Assembly (NCBI RefSeq): GCF_001899075.1 | Contig: NZ_MKVA01000009.1 | Coordinates: 265,878-329,877, forward strand | DNA: 64,000 nucleotides | DNA from: Devosia sp. 67-54 | GTDB taxonomy: Bacteria > Pseudomonadota > Alphaproteobacteria > Rhizobiales > Devosiaceae | Direction: 5' to 3' | In this document: one piece after another, positions 44,102-55,784 of the stretch | How the letters are laid out: each line of letters opens with the position of its first letter | How positions within the stretch are numbered: position 1 is the first letter of the stretch | The notes under the pieces: generated by a model | What the model was told of the DNA's origin: nothing | Database searches by the model: none | Seen by the model: only the letters and a program-made list of their open reading frames with translations | Made by a program: the position numbers and the translations under genes

Positions 44102-45253
44102 CTACGCCACCAGCGCCTGCGGCACCGCCTCCGCGATGAACCCGCCGCCCAGCACCTCGCTCGTCTCGCTCTCGTCGGCGTAGAACACGCAGGCCTGCCC
44201 CGGCGAAATGCCGTACTCGCCGGCGAACAGCGTTACATACACCTCGCCGTCGCGCATCTGCACCGCGCCCTGCTGCGGCGGCCGCGTCGAGCGCACCTTG
44301 ACCTCGACCGGCAGGCCGTTGCCGCCGGCGGCCGTGCCGAGCGGCGCATCGCCGAGCCAGTTGACGTCGCGCAGCCGCAGCGTCCGCGTCATCAGCGCCT
44401 CGCGCGGTCCGACGACGACGCGGCCGGTCCGATGCTCGAGCTTGACCACGTACAGCGGCGCGTCGGCGGCGATGCCGAGCCCCTTGCGCTGCCCCACGGT
44501 GTAGTTGACGATGCCGTCGTGCCGGCCGAGCACGCGCCCGTCGAGATGCACGATCTCGCCCCCTGCCAGCGCCTCGGGGTGCATCCGCCGGATCACGTCG
44601 GCATACTTGCCCTGCGGCACGAAACAGATGTCCTGGCTGTCATGCTTGTCGGCAACTTCGAGCCCGAGCTCGCGCGCCAGCTCGCGCACCGCCGGCTTGG
44701 TCATGCCGCCGAGCGGGAAGCGCAGGAAGTCGAGCTGCTCCTGCGTCGTGGCGAACAGGAAGTAGGTCTGGTCGCGCGACACATCCACGGGACGGTAGAG
44801 CCGTCGCCTGCCCGCAACCAGCGATGACCTGACATAATGTCCGGTGGCCAGCACGTCGGCTCCGAGGTCCCTGGCCACCTCCATCAGGTCCACGAACTTG
44901 ACCGACTGATTGCATGCAATGCAGGGCACCGGCGTTTCGCCCTGCCGGTAGGCATTGGCAAAGGGCTCGATCACCGAGCTTCGGAATCGCTCTTCATAAT
45001 CAAGCACATAATGCGGAATCCCGAGTGCCGCGGCCACTCGCCGCGCATCGTGGATATCCTGTCCGGCGCAGCACGCGCCCTTGCGGTGCGTCGCCTCGCC
45101 ATGGTCGTAGAGCTGCAGGGTAACGCCCACCACGTCGTAGCCCTGCCGGGCCAGCAGCCCCGCCACCACCGAGCTGTCGACGCCCCCCGACATGGCCACG
45201 ACCACGCGCGTGTCCCTGGGGCGCTTGGGAAAATCAAGCGAATTCAGATCCAT
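44102..45253 (-). CDS. mnmA: tRNA-specific 2-thiouridylase MnmA
   Basis: This is a 383-residue PP-loop enzyme that thiolates U34 of tRNA-Lys, -Glu and -Gln. It shows the ATP loop [16 protein letters not shown], the catalytic Cys in [23 protein letters not shown]-type [16 protein letters not shown], and the second catalytic Cys in [12 protein letters not shown] 45253 ([16 protein letters not shown]) is used; ATG 45262 would add three residues. It is divergent from the fliK operon, whose sigma-54 promoter lies about 160 nt away. Confidence 0.95.
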   Translation of the reverse strand: MDLNSLDFPKRPRDTRVVVAMSGGVDSSVVAGLLARQGYDVVGVTLQLYDHGEATHRKGACCAGQDIHDARRVAAALGIPHYVLDYEERFRSSVIEPFANAYRQGETPVPCIACNQSVKFVDLMEVARDLGADVLATGHYVRSSLVAGRRRLYRPVDVSRDQTYFLFATTQEQLDFLRFPLGGMTKPAVRELARELGLEVADKHDSQDICFVPQGKYADVIRRMHPEALAGGEIVHLDGRVLGRHDGIVNYTVGQRKGLGIAADAPLYVVKLEHRTGRVVVGPREALMTRTLRLRDVNWLGDAPLGTAAGGNGLPVEVKVRSTRPPQQGAVQMRDGEVYVTLFAGEYGISPGQACVFYADESETSEVLGGGFIAEAVPQALVA

Positions 45254-45409
45254 CGATGCCATCCAGTTGGGGGTCAAGGCCCCAGTGAACGGCTGCTCTA
45301 TAGAAGCCCCCGCCGCCATCGGCAAGTTTTGCCGCGACCGGCCGGACTTGCCGGGCCCGGCAGCCTCGCCGCGGCGCTCAAAACCTTGAAATTGCTGACT
45401 TTCAGCAAC

Positions 45410-45426
45410 TGGCATCAGGCTTGCAT
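45410..45426 (+). promoter_or_regulatory. sigma-54 promoter of fliK-flgD
   Basis: TGGCA at 45410-45414 and TTGCAT at 45421-45426 give GG-N10-GC spacing, the -24/-12 signature of sigma-54 (consensus TGGCACG-N4-TTGC). Transcription should start near 45436. The activator FlbD is encoded at 52224-53591. Confidence 0.7.
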
Positions 45427-45462
45427 CGCTGCCGGTGGCGCATTCCGTCCACCGAGGTCGAA

Positions 45463-47133
45463 CTGTCGACGCACCTGACCATCGCCTACACCGGCCCCAG
45501 CACCACCAGCGGCTCCACCGCGCCGGGTGGTGGCGTGGCCACGTCGGCGTCGGGCTCAGCGCAGGACGCCAACCCCCTCGGCTTCCTGGCGGCGCTGGTC
45601 GATCAATTGCTCACCGGCTCGGCCGCCCAGGCAACGACCACCAGCGCGACCAGCGGTAACACCATCGGCGCGCCATCCACGTCCAATCTCCTCGACGTCC
45701 AGGCCCGCAAGGCCACCGGCGCACCCGGGCCCAACGTGCTGCTCGCCCAGCTCGCCGCCGAACTCAAGACGCTCCAGCAGCAGGTGGCGAATGGCGGCCG
45801 GCCGGACCCGCAAGTGCTGCAAAAGCTCGGCGACACCGCAGATGCGCTGGCGGCGCTGATCGGCACGCCGTCACCGACCGCGACAGCCACCTCTCCCGCG
45901 GCGACCTTCGACCCACTCGCGGCCCTCAAGGGCGGAAAATCCAACGCCCCCAGCACCGACGGCCCGCAGGCCGATGCTAAGCCGGCTACGGCCCCGTCCG
46001 ACCAGATCGCGCAACTTCTCGCCAGCCTCGGCATCCAGCTGCCTATCGCTCCGACGACCACCGCCGACACCGATACCGCCTCGTCCGCCAGCGCGGCCAC
46101 GGCCCCGCCGCTGCCGGCGATTGCGCAGCTCGCGAGCCAGATTTCCGAGCTTGGCACGGCAATTGCCGCCTCGGCCCCCGACATCGCGCAAAAACTCGCG
46201 GCACTGACCCAAAAGCTCAACGGCGCGGAAGCCGACCCCACCGTGCTTGCGCAATTGACGACGCCCGACGACACCGGCGCGACCACCCTCGACACGATCG
46301 TCCGATCGCTGCTGGACGCCAAGCCAACCACGGCCGCCACGTCGCCAACCCCGCAGATCGCCGCCAGCACACAATTGCAGGCGCCCCCGACCGTGGCGAC
46401 CGGCACGCAATCGGCAACGCTCGACCCGCCGCCCCAGCCCACCGTCTCGGCGCCCGCAGCGGCCACCTCTCGGCCAGCCAAAACCGCCGAAGCCACCAAG
46501 CCGGCCGACAACTCGCACGACGACGCCGTGAAAGCGGAGGCGAAGGTCATCGCCGCGACCACCACGCAGGCCGACGCCAAGTCCGACCCGACGGGGACGA
46601 CGCAGCCCAATGCCAATGCAGTCGGCGCTCCCGCCGCGCAGGCATCCCCGCGCATCCTGCCGGCCGCCTACCAGGCCGCCGCCACGCCTATCAACATGGC
46701 GCAAGTTGCCTTCGAGATGATGCGCCAGATGCATCAGGGCCAGTCGCGCTTCTCCATTCGCATCGATCCGCCCGAGCTCGGCCGCGTCGACGTGAAGATG
46801 CACGTCGATGCCTCCGGCAACATCAATGCCCGCCTGACCGTCGAGCGGTCCGAGACTCTCGACATGTTCCAGCGCGACCGTGGCTCGCTCGAAAAGGCCC
46901 TAAGCCAGGCCGGCCTCGACGGCGCCAAGACCAACCTCGAATTCTCGCTGCGGCAAAACCCCTTCGCCGGCATGATGGGCGGCGACCGGCGGCCAGACGA
47001 CGGCAATTCATCGGGGTCGCGCTTCGCGCTTGCCCCGGACTCGGTCGACGACGCCATCGCATCTTCCGCCATTCCCTCAGTCACGCTTTATCGCGGCGTC
47101 GCCTCTGCCGGCGGCGTCAACCTGTTCGTGTAG
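45463..47133 (+). CDS. fliK: flagellar hook-length control protein FliK (probable CTG start)
   Basis: This protein has an Ala/Thr/Pro-rich N-terminal ruler region of about 400 residues and a C-terminal Flg_hook domain ([40 protein letters not shown]) that switches secretion from hook to filament subunits. The frame is open from TTG 45421, but that codon is inside the -12 promoter element. CTG 45463, 5 nt after GAGG (45454-45457), gives [13 protein letters not shown] and is the best start; GTG 45535 is a fallback. It is followed 9 nt later by flgD. Confidence 0.87.
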   Translation: MSTHLTIAYTGPSTTSGSTAPGGGVATSASGSAQDANPLGFLAALVDQLLTGSAAQATTTSATSGNTIGAPSTSNLLDVQARKATGAPGPNVLLAQLAAELKTLQQQVANGGRPDPQVLQKLGDTADALAALIGTPSPTATATSPAATFDPLAALKGGKSNAPSTDGPQADAKPATAPSDQIAQLLASLGIQLPIAPTTTADTDTASSASAATAPPLPAIAQLASQISELGTAIAASAPDIAQKLAALTQKLNGAEADPTVLAQLTTPDDTGATTLDTIVRSLLDAKPTTAATSPTPQIAASTQLQAPPTVATGTQSATLDPPPQPTVSAPAAATSRPAKTAEATKPADNSHDDAVKAEAKVIAATTTQADAKSDPTGTTQPNANAVGAPAAQASPRILPAAYQAAATPINMAQVAFEMMRQMHQGQSRFSIRIDPPELGRVDVKMHVDASGNINARLTVERSETLDMFQRDRGSLEKALSQAGLDGAKTNLEFSLRQNPFAGMMGGDRRPDDGNSSGSRFALAPDSVDDAIASSAIPSVTLYRGVASAGGVNLFV

Positions 47134-47142
47134 GATCGCATC

Positions 47143-47802
47143 ATGACCGTCAGCGGCGTTGGTTCCTCGTCTTCATCTTCGTCCTCGAGCGTCGTCGACC
47201 GGACGACGATCGCCAACAATTTCGACACGTTCCTGCAGCTTTTGACCACGCAGCTCAAGAACCAGAACCCGCTCGATCCGCTCGACACCAATCAGTTCAC
47301 CCAGCAATTGGTGGAATTCTCCGGCGTCGAGCAGCAACTCAAGACCAACGACTTCCTGTCGTCGCTGGTCCAGGCCAACGCCAACACCACCAATTCCAAC
47401 GCCGTGAACTACATCGGCAAGACCGTGACTGCCTCCGGCGTGCGCTCCGAGCTGGTCAATGGCCAGGCGCAGTGGCAGTTCTCCGTGAGCGATGCCTCCA
47501 CCGTCACCGTCAACGTCAAGGACGAGAACGGCAACACCGTCTACAGCGAGCAGGGAAGCATGAAGGCCGGCGCCGGCACCTTCACCTGGGACGGCAAGGA
47601 CAACCAGGGCAACGTCAAGCCCGATGGCACCTACACGATCTCGATGCAGGCGGTAACGGCCGAGGGCAAGACCATCAACGTCTCGACCGAGACCACCGGC
47701 ACCGTCACCGGCGTCGACTTCACCGGCAGCGAGCCGGTGCTTCTGGTGGGCAAGGCGCGCCTCAATCTGTCCGGCGTCACCTCGGTCCGTACCGCCTCGT
47801 AA
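47143..47802 (+). CDS. flgD: flagellar hook capping protein FlgD
   Basis: This is a 219-residue hook-cap protein. The conserved N-terminal block FDTFLQLLTTQLKNQNPLDP and TNQFTQQLVEFSGVEQQLKT (residues about 27-66) is diagnostic. The rest is the FlgD Ig-like region (GAGTFTWDGKDNQGNVKPDG) and Tudor-like beta domain. It scaffolds FlgE polymerisation and sits with fliK under the sigma-54 promoter at 45410. Confidence 0.95.
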   Translation: MTVSGVGSSSSSSSSSVVDRTTIANNFDTFLQLLTTQLKNQNPLDPLDTNQFTQQLVEFSGVEQQLKTNDFLSSLVQANANTTNSNAVNYIGKTVTASGVRSELVNGQAQWQFSVSDASTVTVNVKDENGNTVYSEQGSMKAGAGTFTWDGKDNQGNVKPDGTYTISMQAVTAEGKTINVSTETTGTVTGVDFTGSEPVLLVGKARLNLSGVTSVRTAS

Positions 47803-47937
47803 CGCTCGGTTAACCCTGCCGCGGAACCGCCATGATCGCCAGCCCTGCGCCGAATGCGGCTGGTCGTGCAAACCGCTGATTCCTAAGCATTTCCATTCGC
47901 AGACGGGGTGCATCCTTAACGTCTTGTAGACACTAGC

Positions 47938-47952
47938 TTAGGCAAATTTTAA
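47938..47952 (+). promoter_or_regulatory. CtrA box before sciP
   Basis: TTAG-GCAAATT-TTAA matches the CtrA full site TTAA-N7-TTAA with one mismatch. It lies 41 nt upstream of the sciP GTG. A further half-site TTAAC occurs at 47917-47921 and TTAACC at 47812-47817. Confidence 0.55.
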
Positions 47953-47992
47953 GCGCGATCCGCTAGGCTCGACTTCAGGTCAGGTTGAGTCA

Positions 47993-48280
47993 GTGAGTAA
48001 AATGACCGTCCAAATGCGTCCCCGCGTGAAGTACGTCATTGGTCCGGACGGAAGTCCGTTGACCATTGCCGACCTCCCGCCCAAGAACACGCGCCGCTGG
48101 GTGATTCGCCGCAAGGCCGAAGTGGTTGCCGCCGTCCGCGGCGGACTGCTGTCGCTCGAGGAAGCCTGCGCCCGCTATACGCTGAGCGTCGACGAGTTCC
48201 TCAACTGGCAGGCGGCCATCGACAAGCACGGCCTCGCCGGCCTGCGCACCACCTGGATCCAGCACTACCGCGAAGGCTGA
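47993..48280 (+). CDS. sciP: SciP (DUF1153), CtrA antagonist
   Basis: This is a 95-residue helix-turn-helix protein. The core RPRVKYVIGPDGSPLTIADL followed by NTRRWVIRRKAEVVAAVRGG and LLSLEEACARYTLSVDEF is nearly identical to alphaproteobacterial SciP. SciP binds CtrA and prevents CtrA-driven transcription early in the cell cycle. The start is GTG 47993 or ATG 48002 (MTVQMRPRVKY); both keep the domain whole. It lies between flgD and fliF, with CtrA boxes on either side. Confidence 0.93.
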   Translation: MSKMTVQMRPRVKYVIGPDGSPLTIADLPPKNTRRWVIRRKAEVVAAVRGGLLSLEEACARYTLSVDEFLNWQAAIDKHGLAGLRTTWIQHYREG

Positions 48281-48401
48281 GCCTCTCGCCTTGCCAGTTC
48301 TGCGCGCCCGGCCTCGCTGCCTGGCGCGTTCGTTTCTGCGTCACCCTTTCTTCACCCTGATCGGCAAGACCTGCCTGTTCGTTGCAAGGCGCAACGGTGC
48401 G

Positions 48402-48418
48402 TTAAGACCTTCTTTACC
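48402..48418 (+). promoter_or_regulatory. CtrA box and promoter of fliF operon
   Basis: TTAA-GACCTTC-TTTACC, followed by AT, matches TTAA-N7-TTAACC with one mismatch. If it overlaps the -35, transcription starts near 48445-48450. This excludes the upstream start codons at 48435 and 48441 and supports GTG 48492 as the start of fliF. Confidence 0.6.
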
Positions 48419-48491
48419 ATCCGCTAGGTAATTTTTGCCTATGGGTTCGGCCAAGCGTTCCGGACCCGGGGGCATTCGGCGGGTCGGTCTA

Positions 48492-50156
48492 GTGGACGTA
48501 CTACAGCTCTTCAACCGCCTGGGTCTGCAGCGGATCGCAGCCATGGCCGTGGTGGCCGTGCTGATGCTCGGCTTCTTCGCCTTTCTCATCATGCGCGCCT
48601 CGACGCCGCAGATGGCGCCGCTGTACACGGGCCTCTCCTTCGAGGATTCCTCGGCCATCGTCGGCGAACTGCAGAAGCAGAACATCCCCAACGAGATCCG
48701 GGGGGATGGGGATACGATCCTGGTTCCCCGCGACCAGATCACCAGCATCCGCATGCAATTGGCGGAGAACGGACTGCCCAAGAAGGGGCAGGTTGGCTAC
48801 GAAATCTTCGACCAGCAGAACACCCTGGGCGCCACCAGCTTCGTACAGAACATCAACAATGTGCGCGCCCTCGAAGGTGAGCTCGCGCGCACCATCTCGT
48901 CGTTGGCGCGCATCAAATCGACCCGCGTGCATCTGGTGCTGCCGGAGCGCGCCCTGTTCTCGCGCGACAAGAAGGACCCCACCGCCTCGATCGTGGTGTC
49001 CGTCCGCGGCCAGCTCTCGAACGAGGAAATCCGCGCCATCCAGCACCTCGTCGCCTCGGCGGTCGAGGGGCTGACGCCCAATCGCGTGACCATCGCCGAC
49101 GATACCGGCAACCTGCTTGCGGCCGGCGTCGGCGACGGCGACGATTCGACGGTGCTCGCCGGCGAGGCCGACGAACGCAAGACCGGCCTCGAGAACCGGC
49201 TGCGCACCAGCATCGAGGGGCTGCTCGCCAACATCGTTGGCGACGGACGCGCCCGCGTCGAGGTCAGCGCCGACCTCGACATGACGCGCGTCACCAAGAC
49301 CGCGCAGACCTTCGATCCCAACGGCCAGGTGGTCCGCTCGACGCAGACCGAGAGTGTCGCCAACAACTCCACCGACGCCAGCAACAACAGCGGCCAGGTG
49401 AGCGCCTCGACGCAGCTGCCGGGCGCCAACAGCAACGCATCGAGCGCCGCCGCCGGCACCAGCGAGCAGGGCTCGACCGACAAGGAGACCACCAACTACG
49501 AAATCTCCAACGTCAGCCAGACCGAAATGACCGACCCCGGCGCCATCAAGCGCCTCTCGGTCGCGGTACTGGTCGACGGCACCTACACCACCGACCCGCA
49601 GGGCAACTCGAAATACACTCCCCGCGACCAGGCGGTGCTCGACCAGATCAAGTCGCTGGTGCAGTCGGCAATCGGCTTCGACGACAAGCGCGGCGACCAG
49701 ATCACCGTCGCCAACCTGCAGTTCGCGCAGGGCCCGACGCCAACCGTGCAGGGCACCTCCGGGCCCGGCCTCTTCGACTTCACCCGCGACGACCTGATCA
49801 ACGGCGCCGAGATGCTGGTGACGCTGATCATCGCCCTCGCCCTGGTGTTCTTCGTGATGCGCCCGCTGCTCAAGCGCGTGCTGTCTCCCGAGACGCAGCC
49901 GCTCGCCCTGCCGATCAGCGCCGAGGTCGGCGCACCTGCCCCGGCCGTACCCGGCGCACCGGCAACCATGGTTCCTGCGAGCGAGCTCGTTCGCGACGAC
50001 GCGGCATCGCCGCCGATGATCCCGGGCTGGATGAAGGACGCCAAGACCCAGGGCGCAGCACAGGCCCAGACGCTCAAGACCGTCGGCAGCCTGGTCCAGG
50101 ACAACCCCAAGCAGGCCGCGCTGATCGTTCGCGATTGGCTGTCGAGCGCAGTGTGA
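48492..50156 (+). CDS. fliF: flagellar MS-ring protein FliF
   Basis: This is a 554-residue protein (from GTG 48492, MDVLQLFNRLGLQRIAAM). The N-terminal membrane helix (IAAMAVVAVLMLGFFAFLI) is followed by the YscJ/FliF domain (APLYTGLSFEDSSAIVGELQ; VHLVLPERALFSRDKKDPTA), a Ser/Asn-rich variable segment, a second helix (AEMLVTLIIALALVFFVMRP) and the C-terminal FliG-binding tail ending IVRDWLSSAV. It forms the MS ring that seeds basal-body assembly. fliG follows 8 nt later. Confidence 0.96.
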   Translation: MDVLQLFNRLGLQRIAAMAVVAVLMLGFFAFLIMRASTPQMAPLYTGLSFEDSSAIVGELQKQNIPNEIRGDGDTILVPRDQITSIRMQLAENGLPKKGQVGYEIFDQQNTLGATSFVQNINNVRALEGELARTISSLARIKSTRVHLVLPERALFSRDKKDPTASIVVSVRGQLSNEEIRAIQHLVASAVEGLTPNRVTIADDTGNLLAAGVGDGDDSTVLAGEADERKTGLENRLRTSIEGLLANIVGDGRARVEVSADLDMTRVTKTAQTFDPNGQVVRSTQTESVANNSTDASNNSGQVSASTQLPGANSNASSAAAGTSEQGSTDKETTNYEISNVSQTEMTDPGAIKRLSVAVLVDGTYTTDPQGNSKYTPRDQAVLDQIKSLVQSAIGFDDKRGDQITVANLQFAQGPTPTVQGTSGPGLFDFTRDDLINGAEMLVTLIIALALVFFVMRPLLKRVLSPETQPLALPISAEVGAPAPAVPGAPATMVPASELVRDDAASPPMIPGWMKDAKTQGAAQAQTLKTVGSLVQDNPKQAALIVRDWLSSAV

Positions 50157-50164
50157 GCTAGCCC

Positions 50165-51247
50165 ATGGCCGGAACCAGCGTCGCCACCGCCGCTCCCAGC
50201 ATCGACCAGGGGATGCGTCGCCAGCTCGTGATCGGCGGCGACGCCCAGCATCGCGAGCTCTCCGGCGACGAGAAGGCCGCGGTGCTGCTGCTCTCGCTCG
50301 GCCCCGATTTCGGCAAGCCCATCCTCGAAGAGCTCGACGAGATGGAGATCAAGGTGCTGTCGCGCACCATGGTGCGCATGGGCCCGATCACCCAGGAGAT
50401 GCTGGACTCGCTGTTCGCGGAGTTCGTCACCCACATCTCGGCCAACGGCACCGTCGCAGGCAATTCCGACACCACGCAGCGCCTGCTGCTGTCGTTCCTG
50501 CCGCCCGATCGCGTCGATGCGATCATGGAGGAAATCCGCGGCCCTGCCGGCCGCAACATGTGGGAGAAGCTCTCCAACGTGCAGGAGGACGTGCTCGCCT
50601 CCTACCTCAAGAACGAATACCCGCAGACCATAGCGGTCGTCCTGTCCAAGATCTCCACCGAGCACGCGAGCAAAGTGCTGGCGGTGCTGCCCGAAGAGCT
50701 CGCCATGGATGTGGTCAAGCGCATGCTGAGCCTCGATCCGGTGCAGAAGGAAATCCTCGAAAAGATCGAATCGACGCTGCGTACCGAATTCATGTCGACG
50801 CTGTCGCACTCCAAGCGCCGCGACAGCCACGAGCAGATGGCGGAAATCTTCAACGCCTTCGACCGCCAGACCGAAGCGCGCTTCATCACCAATCTCGAGG
50901 AAAGCGACCGCGACGGCGCCGAGCGCATCAAGGCGCTGATGTTCACCTTCGAGGATTTGTCGCGGCTCGATCCTTCGGCCATCCAGGCGCTGCTCTCCAA
51001 GGTCGACAAGAAGGAGCTGGCGCTGGCCCTCAAGGGCGCCAACGACGCGGTGAAGGAATTCTTCTTCGCCAACATGTCGACCCGTTCCGGCAAGCTGCTG
51101 CGCGACGACATGGAAGCCATGGGGCCGGTGCGCCTCAAGGACGTCGACGAGGCTCAGAGCCGGCTGGTGTCCTTCGCCAAGGACATGGCGGCGCGCGGCG
51201 AAATCGTCCTCAACAAAGGCAAGGCCGATGAGGAGATGATCGGATGA
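50165..51247 (+). CDS. fliG: flagellar motor switch protein FliG
   Basis: This is a 360-residue rotor protein. The N domain ([20 protein letters not shown]) binds FliF. The middle domain has EYPQ in place of the usual EHPQ ([20 protein letters not shown]). The C domain has the charged torque helix ([11 protein letters not shown]...[13 protein letters not shown]...[14 protein letters not shown]). It overlaps fliH by 4 nt. The His-to-Tyr change in EHPQ is a modest oddity, as that motif contacts FliM. Confidence 0.95.
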   Translation: MAGTSVATAAPSIDQGMRRQLVIGGDAQHRELSGDEKAAVLLLSLGPDFGKPILEELDEMEIKVLSRTMVRMGPITQEMLDSLFAEFVTHISANGTVAGNSDTTQRLLLSFLPPDRVDAIMEEIRGPAGRNMWEKLSNVQEDVLASYLKNEYPQTIAVVLSKISTEHASKVLAVLPEELAMDVVKRMLSLDPVQKEILEKIESTLRTEFMSTLSHSKRRDSHEQMAEIFNAFDRQTEARFITNLEESDRDGAERIKALMFTFEDLSRLDPSAIQALLSKVDKKELALALKGANDAVKEFFFANMSTRSGKLLRDDMEAMGPVRLKDVDEAQSRLVSFAKDMAARGEIVLNKGKADEEMIG

Positions 51248-51894
51248 CGGCGGCCCCCGCAAAATTCCGCTTCGACCTCGATCTCGGCCATCGGCAGGAG
51301 CGCAATTCGGTGCTCACCGAGAGCGCTCTCGCCAGCATCGTCACCAACGCCCGCGCCGAGGGCTATCGCGACGGCCTCGCCGAGGGCGAGCGCAACGCCG
51401 TGGTGAAGGCTGCCGAACGCCTCGCCGCGGCCGCCGAGCATCTCGCCGACCACGCCGCCGCGCTGAACGCCGCGCTCGACGACCATCGCCGGCAGACGCT
51501 GGCCGAAGCCGCGGACCTCGCCGCCGTCATCGGCAAGAAACTGGCTTCGAGCCTCGTGGCGGCGCAGCCCACCGCCGAGATCGAAGCGCTGATCGCCGAG
51601 TGCCTGGCCTCGCTCGACGCCGTTCCGCACCTCGTCATCCGCTGTGCCCCGGAGTTGGCCGAGGCCGTTCGCGAGATCGCCGCCGCCCGCATCGCCACCT
51701 CCGGCTTCACCGGACGGCTCGTGGTGCTCGGCGATCCCGACCAGGCGACCGGCGACGCGCGGCTCGAATGGGTGGATGGCGGCATCGCCCGCGACCGGGC
51801 GGCGCTCGAAGCCGAGATCGACCGCCGTGTCGCCTCCTATGTTGCCGCGCATGGCGGCCATTCCCACGCACTTGTCGAAGGACCCGAGCAATGA
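51244..51894 (+). CDS. fliH: flagellar export ATPase regulator FliH
   Basis: This is a 216-residue protein in the fliG-fliN interval. An N-terminal acidic/hydrophobic anchor ([15 protein letters not shown]) precedes an Ala/Glu-rich coiled coil with GxxxG-like spacing ([20 protein letters not shown]). The C-terminal domain ([20 protein letters not shown]) resembles the V-ATPase E-subunit-like part of FliH (typical W-x-D-G-G-I). It would link FliI to the C ring. Sequence conservation in this family is low; synteny carries much of the call. Confidence 0.85.
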   Translation: MTAAPAKFRFDLDLGHRQERNSVLTESALASIVTNARAEGYRDGLAEGERNAVVKAAERLAAAAEHLADHAAALNAALDDHRRQTLAEAADLAAVIGKKLASSLVAAQPTAEIEALIAECLASLDAVPHLVIRCAPELAEAVREIAAARIATSGFTGRLVVLGDPDQATGDARLEWVDGGIARDRAALEAEIDRRVASYVAAHGGHSHALVEGPEQ

Positions 51895-52214
51895 GCAACG
51901 AATCCGGCGACCTCGGCCTCGAGGAGATGGCTCCGCCCGACCGTGGCGGTCCCTCGCAGATCGTCGAACGCGCCGCCGGCGATCTCGAGGCCGTATTCGA
52001 CGTTCCCGTCCGCGTGTCGGTGGTCCTCGGCCGCGCCAAGATTCCGGTCGCGAACCTGTTGAAGATGGACATCGGCACCGTGGTCGAGCTCGACCGCCAG
52101 GTCGGCGAGGCGGTGGAAATCTACATCAACGATCGGCTCGTCGCCCGCGGCGAGATCGTGCTCGTCGAGAACCGGCTCGGCGTCACCATGACCGAAATCG
52201 TCAAGGCAGCCTAG
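51891..52214 (+). CDS. fliN: flagellar motor switch protein FliN
   Basis: This is a 107-residue protein with a SpoA/FliN domain: DVPVRVSVVLGRAKIPVANL, GTVVELDRQVGEAVEIYIND and ARGEIVLVENRLGVTMTEIV. It forms the lower C ring and receives FliH-FliI cargo. Its ATG overlaps the fliH stop (ATGA). fliM is not in this window. Confidence 0.95.
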   Translation: MSNESGDLGLEEMAPPDRGGPSQIVERAAGDLEAVFDVPVRVSVVLGRAKIPVANLLKMDIGTVVELDRQVGEAVEIYINDRLVARGEIVLVENRLGVTMTEIVKAA

Positions 52215-52223
52215 GAGCGCAGC

Positions 52224-53591
<1,368 letters not shown>

Positions 53592-53657
53592 TGACTGTCC
53601 TGAAGCTGGATGCACTCTGCCCCCACCCAGCCCCTCCACTGATGTCCGAGGTGGGCC

Positions 53658-55784
53658 GTGGCTGACCTGACCAACGCCCCTGCCCCGCGGGCCGGCTTCC
53701 GCCTGCCCTCGCTCGGCGACCTCAACCGGCTGCTGCGCTCGACCGATATCGGACTCGCCATCGGCGTCATGGCGATCATCGTCGTCCTGATCCTGCCGCT
53801 GCCGCCGTTCCTGCTCGACATCCTGCTGGCGATCTCGATCGTATTTTCGGTCCTGATCATGATGACGGCGCTCTTCATCCAGACGCCGCTCGAATTCTCG
53901 TCGTTTCCGACCGTGCTGCTGATCGCCGCCATGATGCGGTTGGCGCTCAACCTCGCCACCACCCGACTGATCCTCGCCAACGGCCACAACGGCCCGGACG
54001 CCGCCGGCCACGTCATCGAAGCCTTCGGCAGCTTCGTGATGCGCGGCAATTTCGTAATCGGCGTCGTGGTGTTCGCGATCCTGATCATCGTCAACTTCAT
54101 CGTCATCACCAAGGGCTCGGGCCGCATCGCCGAGGTCGCGGCGCGCTTCAACCTCGACGCCATGCCCGGCAAGCAGATGGCGATCGACGCCGATCTGAGC
54201 GCTGGCCTGATCGACGAGGCCACCGCCCGCGAACGCCGCAAGACGCTCGAGGCCGAGAGCGCCTTCTTCGGCAACATGGACGGCGCCAGCAAATTCGTGC
54301 GCGGCGACGCCATCGCCGGCCTCCTGATCACCTTCATCAACATCATCGCCGGCATGGTGATCGGCGTGCTGCAGCAGGGGCTGAGCTTCCAGGAAGCCGG
54401 CAACAACTACACGCTGCTGACCGTGGGCGACGGCCTCGTCAGCCAGATCCCGTCGCTGATCGTCTCGACGGCGGCGGGCCTGCTGGTCTCCAAGGCCGGC
54501 GTGCTCGGCTCGGCCGATAAGGCGCTGGTGGCGCAGTTCACCAGCTATCCCAAGGCGCTCGGCATGTCGTCGGCGGTGATCGGCGTCATGGCGTTCCTGC
54601 CCGGCATGCCGATCCTGCCCTTCCTGGCGCTCGCCGGCGGCATCGGTTACCTCGCCTTCCGCTCGACCGGCAAGAAAGCCGCAGCGGCGGCGCTGGCCGC
54701 GGCCGAGACGATGACCGCCAAGGCCGGCGCCAAGCCGGCCGACGAGGTGCCGATCGCCGACAGCCTCAAGATCGACGAACTGAAGCTCGAGCTCGGCTAT
54801 GGCCTGCTGAGCCTGGTGAAGGAAGACGAGACCGGCTCGGACCGGCTGACCGAGCAGATCAAGGCGCTACGCCGCCAGCTCGCCACCGAGCTCGGCTTCG
54901 TCATGCCGCCGGTGCGCATCCTCGACAACATGCAGCTCGAGCCCAACGACTACATGGTCAAGATCAAGGAGGTCGAAGCCGGCAAGGGCCGCATCTACGC
55001 CAACCAGCTGATGGTGATGGACCCGATGGGCAAGGAGATCACCCTGCCCGGCTATCACACCACCGAACCCACCTTCGGCCTGCCCGCCACCTGGATCGAG
55101 CCGGCGCTGCGCGACGAGGCCGAGCTCAAGGGCTATTCGATCATCGATCCCTCGACGGTGATCTCGACGCATCTGACCGAGGTGCTGAAGGCCAACGTCG
55201 CCGACCTCCTGAGCTACGCCAATGTGCAGACCCTGCTCAACGGCATGAGCAAGGAGCAGCAGAAGCTGCTCGAGGACATCATCCCGTCGCAGATTTCGGT
55301 GTCGGGCATCCAGCGCGTGCTGCAGCATCTGCTGAGCGAGCGCATCTCGATCCGCGACCTGCCGACCATCCTCGAAGGCATCGCCGAGATCGCCGGCGGC
55401 AACCGCACCACGCAGATGATCGCCGAGCACGTGCGCTCGCGCCTCGCCCGCCAGATTTGCGCCGCCAATCTCGGGCCCGACGGCAATTTGCCGTTGCTGA
55501 CGCTGTCGCCGCAATGGGAGCGCGAATTCGCCGAGGCGATGGTGGGCGATGGCGCCGACCGCCATCTGGCAATGGCGCCGTCACGGCTGCAGCAGTTCAT
55601 CCTCAACATCCAGCAGGGTTTTGAGAACGCCGCGCAGATGGGCGAATTGCCGGTACTGATCACCTCGCCCTCGGTGCGCCCGCACGTCCGCGTCATCATC
55701 GAGCGCTTCCGGCCGCAGACCGTGGTGATGAGCCAGAACGAAGTGCACCCGCGAGTGCGCCTCAGGACCGTTGGAGCGGTCTAG
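53658..55784 (+). CDS. flhA: flagellar biosynthesis protein FlhA
   Basis: This is a 708-residue export-gate protein. Eight membrane helices lie in the first 340 residues (AIGVMAIIVVLILPLPPFLLD...). The FHIPEP-region cytoplasmic loop includes GRIAEVAARFNLDAMPGKQM and MDGASKFVRGDAIAG. The C-terminal cytoplasmic domain (LGYGLLSLVKEDETG...) forms the nonameric ring. The start at 53658 follows GAGGTGG. Its TAG overlaps the stop of the convergent gene within CTAG (55781-55784). Confidence 0.96.
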   Translation: MADLTNAPAPRAGFRLPSLGDLNRLLRSTDIGLAIGVMAIIVVLILPLPPFLLDILLAISIVFSVLIMMTALFIQTPLEFSSFPTVLLIAAMMRLALNLATTRLILANGHNGPDAAGHVIEAFGSFVMRGNFVIGVVVFAILIIVNFIVITKGSGRIAEVAARFNLDAMPGKQMAIDADLSAGLIDEATARERRKTLEAESAFFGNMDGASKFVRGDAIAGLLITFINIIAGMVIGVLQQGLSFQEAGNNYTLLTVGDGLVSQIPSLIVSTAAGLLVSKAGVLGSADKALVAQFTSYPKALGMSSAVIGVMAFLPGMPILPFLALAGGIGYLAFRSTGKKAAAAALAAAETMTAKAGAKPADEVPIADSLKIDELKLELGYGLLSLVKEDETGSDRLTEQIKALRRQLATELGFVMPPVRILDNMQLEPNDYMVKIKEVEAGKGRIYANQLMVMDPMGKEITLPGYHTTEPTFGLPATWIEPALRDEAELKGYSIIDPSTVISTHLTEVLKANVADLLSYANVQTLLNGMSKEQQKLLEDIIPSQISVSGIQRVLQHLLSERISIRDLPTILEGIAEIAGGNRTTQMIAEHVRSRLARQICAANLGPDGNLPLLTLSPQWEREFAEAMVGDGADRHLAMAPSRLQQFILNIQQGFENAAQMGELPVLITSPSVRPHVRVIIERFRPQTVVMSQNEVHPRVRLRTVGAV

